Source of the DNA: CAVRXQ01 sp963831155
GTDB lineage: Bacteria > Actinomycetota > Acidimicrobiia > Acidimicrobiales > Bog-793
NCBI GenBank assembly: GCA_963831155.1
Contig: CAWHOY010000005.1
Span: 372,001-436,000 of the forward strand
Direction: 5' to 3'
DNA length: 64,000 bases
Below are positions 62,109-64,000 of this stretch, in pieces. The notes beneath the pieces were generated by a model. It worked only from the letters and a program-made list of their open reading frames with translations. It did not search any database and was not told the origin of the DNA. Made by a program: the position numbers and the translations under genes. How positions within the stretch are numbered: the stretch's first letter is position 1; every line of letters begins with the position of its first letter.

Positions 62109-63241
62109 GCGGACAACTGACGACGGTGAGTCCCGCGGTCGTGGCAGGTGAAGCCGCACCGCGCTCTCCTGGGCAACGCGTCCCCCGGGTGCGACTGATG
62201 TCTTGGGTACCGAGCTGGGCGATGATCACGACGAAGCAAGTCGAGGTGCGACGCCGACGCGGACTGATGATCGCCGTCGTGCTGCTGTCGATCGCGCTGC
62301 CGGTCCTGGTGCTCGGGTTGCGGCTGTTGTTCCACGCGTTCGACCCGAAGAGCTACGGACCAGCCGGCAGCCCCGGTGTCTTCGAGTCGCTCGTGGACCC
62401 GATGGCGGAGTTCGGCTTCATCATCGCCGCGGCGGTCGGCGCGACGATGGGGGCGACGGACCTCGCCGAGGGGGTCTTTCGCCAGCTCGTGATCACCGGT
62501 CGCTCGCGTGTCGCGCTGTACCTCGCCCGGATTCCCGCCGGTTTATCGATCCTGCTTCCGTTCATTGCGCTCGGCTTCACGATGAACTGTCTCGTCGTGA
62601 GCTTCGCTGGCATCTCGCAGCCGAAATCGGTCTCAGTCAACGGCTACTCGGTCCCGGCGCGTTTGAGCGAGAGTCAGCTCGAAACGTGGCTCGTTGATCA
62701 CCCGCGCGAAGCGGTGGCGGCGTTCAGCAACGGGTCGCCGGCGCAGAACAAGGCCCTCCAATCCGGCCCGGAGCGCAACATCTCCACCTTCTACGCGGAA
62801 TACACGGGCAACGAGATCACGCAGTCGAATCCGCCGATCAACGAGATGGCAAAGATCGGGCTGTGGCTGGAGCTCTACGTCGGGGTGGGGTTCATCTTCG
62901 GGCTCGGGCTCGGAGCGCTTACCGGCCAACGCACCGTCTCTGTGATCGTGATCATCGCCTTGCAGATCATTGTGACGCCGATCCTCGCCGCGCACGTCAT
63001 CCCGTACTTCATCAACGGTCAGCGACTCTTGGTCGGCATCCCGTTGATCCAGCTCCGACCCGCTGGCCTCGCCTCGGGCATCAACAGCGGCGGTGGTGGT
63101 CCGCGCAGGTTGATCTTCGGAGGACGCGGCGCCCTCGGCATTCCGCCGATGCCGACGTGGGCGATGGTGAGCGTCATCGTTGGCTGGATCGTCGGCTGGA
63201 CGGGAATCGGCGCCTGGCGAATGAACACCCGGGACGTCTGA
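62105..63241 (+). CDS. ABC transporter permease (ABC-2 type)
   Basis: A 378-residue permease partner of the ATPase. After a 60-residue cytoplasmic start there is helix 1 (GLMIAVVLLSIALPVLVLGL), a second helix in FGFIIAAAVGATMGATDLAEGVFRQLVITGRSR (the region that contacts the ATPase), and four more helices, with a large extracellular loop (about 180-245). The repeat of TGRSRVALYLARIPAG fits ABC-2 exporters. ATG 62105 overlaps the ATPase stop. Confidence 0.9.
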   Translation: MSGQLTTVSPAVVAGEAAPRSPGQRVPRVRLMSWVPSWAMITTKQVEVRRRRGLMIAVVLLSIALPVLVLGLRLLFHAFDPKSYGPAGSPGVFESLVDPMAEFGFIIAAAVGATMGATDLAEGVFRQLVITGRSRVALYLARIPAGLSILLPFIALGFTMNCLVVSFAGISQPKSVSVNGYSVPARLSESQLETWLVDHPREAVAAFSNGSPAQNKALQSGPERNISTFYAEYTGNEITQSNPPINEMAKIGLWLELYVGVGFIFGLGLGALTGQRTVSVIVIIALQIIVTPILAAHVIPYFINGQRLLVGIPLIQLRPAGLASGINSGGGGPRRLIFGGRGALGIPPMPTWAMVSVIVGWIVGWTGIGAWRMNTRDV

Positions 63242-63264
63242 CGCGACGCGCGATCTCGTCGAAT

Positions 63265-63813
63265 TCAGTCACGCCGTCGACTTCGGGCACCGGTACCTCG
63301 ACGTTCGAGTGAGCGTGGGAGAACGACGCTTGTGAGCGTCGTGCGATTCGACCCGAGGTCCGTCCACTCGCCACGGACCCGCAGAGTGGCGAGCGCTGCG
63401 GTCGGGAATTGGTCCCGCACCTGTCTCGAGGCGTCACCGTCGTCGTCTTCGCTGAGTTTGATGAGAAATTCCTGCATCCCCGGGTTGTGCGCGATGAGAA
63501 GGACTGATCCGACGCCGTCCGGAACGCCGCGTACGACGTCGAGCAACACCGCTGGACTCGCCCCGTACAGCTCGTCAAGGAACGATGAGGCGATCGAGTA
63601 GCCGAGATGTGCCGCGATCACTTCGTAGGTCTGCGCGGCGCGAGTGGCGGTTGAGCAAAGCACGAGCGCAAGGCGCGGTTCAACGTCAGTCAAGACTCGG
63701 GCGATGTTCCGTGCCGCCTTCACTCCGCGGCGGGCGAGTGGCCGGTCGAAATCAGCGAGGCTTGCATCGCTCCAGCTCGACTTCGCATGCCGCATCGCGT
63801 ACAAGGTCTTCAT
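63265..63813 (-). CDS. sixA: Phosphohistidine phosphatase SixA
   Basis: A 182-residue histidine-phosphatase-superfamily protein. TLYAMRHAKSSWSDASLADFDRPL has the catalytic His in RHAKSSW; LVLCSTATRAAQT and SVLLIAHNPGMQEFLIKL supply the second Arg and His. SixA removes phosphate from His residues of phosphotransfer proteins. ATG 63813 begins MKTLYAMRHA; the longer frame to 63873 has no homology. The C-terminus (after about residue 165) is basic and weakly conserved. Confidence 0.93.
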   Translation of the reverse strand: MKTLYAMRHAKSSWSDASLADFDRPLARRGVKAARNIARVLTDVEPRLALVLCSTATRAAQTYEVIAAHLGYSIASSFLDELYGASPAVLLDVVRGVPDGVGSVLLIAHNPGMQEFLIKLSEDDDGDASRQVRDQFPTAALATLRVRGEWTDLGSNRTTLTSVVLPRSLERRGTGARSRRRD

Positions 63814-63868
63814 GGCTGAAGTGATACTCCAGCTTCCCGGATCCACGACCCCTTGGGTGCCCGAGCGC

Positions 63869-63901
63869 GGCACGAGCCGATCATGATGATCGGCTCGTGC
63901 C
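63869..63901. terminator. Very strong hairpin upstream of sixA
   Basis: GGCACGAGCCGATCA (63869-63883), a TGA loop and TGATCGGCTCGTGCC (63887-63901) form a perfect 15-bp stem. It is followed on the plus strand by TAGTTGTCTTT. No plus-strand gene ends just before it, so its role is unclear: it may end transcripts coming from either side. Confidence 0.5.
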
Positions 63902-63912
63902 TAGTTGTCTTT

Positions 63913-63947
63913 CGACCCCGAGAAGGCTCCGAACCCTCTTGGGGTCG
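63913..63947. repeat. Second inverted repeat near the window end
   Basis: CGACCCC (63913-63919) and GGGGTCG (63941-63947) form a 7-bp stem that can extend through AGA/TCT. It lies only 11 bases after the 15-bp hairpin. The window ends before the next gene, so its role cannot be judged. Confidence 0.4.
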
Positions 63948-64000
63948 CCGGCGTCGATGCGCCGCTGTTGGGGTGTCCTCGGCGCTCGCCGCGTTCCTCG

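Overview
The window reads as one contiguous piece of a high-GC actinobacterial chromosome. I infer an Acidimicrobiia- or Thermoleophilia-like lineage from the actinobacterial families present (DUF1918, DUF6629, COG4705, lipoproteins with CMRxxG...FPDP motifs, a PASTA kinase beside a LytR_C protein), from frequent GTG starts and from apparently leaderless transcripts. No rRNA, tRNA, CRISPR array, insertion sequence or prophage gene was seen.

Layout. 0-15 kb is mixed housekeeping: a secreted repeat protein, an oligopeptide ABC importer without its ATPases (2.5-6.4 kb), a membrane glycosyltransferase, a CBS protein, small membrane proteins, a GNAT acetyltransferase and a universal stress protein. 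14.7-49.6 kb is a large amino-acid biosynthesis region: gltBD (ammonia assimilation), hom, ilvD-ilvBNC-pheA, aroF-aroA-chorismate mutase, leuB-cimA, leuCD, leuA, a SAM-riboswitch operon holding a threonine-synthase-like gene and a sulfur-carrier gene, and a full trp operon (trpE-G-D-CF-B-A plus a second DAHP synthase). 49.7-64 kb returns to mixed functions: amidase, a decayed L,D-transpeptidase, LytR_C protein, PASTA kinase, MMPL transporter, an intact L,D-transpeptidase, a two-component system next to an ABC exporter, and sixA.

How it works together. Pyruvate is drawn to isoleucine through citramalate (cimA with leuBCD), to valine (ilvBNCD) and to leucine (leuABCD). Erythrose-4-phosphate enters the aromatic pathway through two DAHP synthases, one in an aro operon and one at the end of the trp operon. 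The most striking feature is regulatory. Five operons (ilvB, leuA, leuB, aroF, trpE) are each preceded by a very short peptide gene rich in the codons of the end product, followed by an intrinsic terminator. Three of these leaders (leuA, leuB, trpE) have a promoter with a 17-bp spacer whose -10 box lies only 6-8 bases before the start codon, so the leader is read from a leaderless mRNA. A sixth operon carries a SAM-I type riboswitch whose P1 stem overlaps the ribosome binding site of a threonine-synthase-like gene.

Caveats. Several genes carry single-base frameshifts or a nonsense codon (trpE, trpB, a membrane protein at 12.4 kb, an ACT-domain protein at 21 kb, an L,D-transpeptidase at 51 kb). 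The trp lesions sit in otherwise intact operons and may be sequencing or assembly indels. All family calls come from reading motifs by eye; no database search was run.
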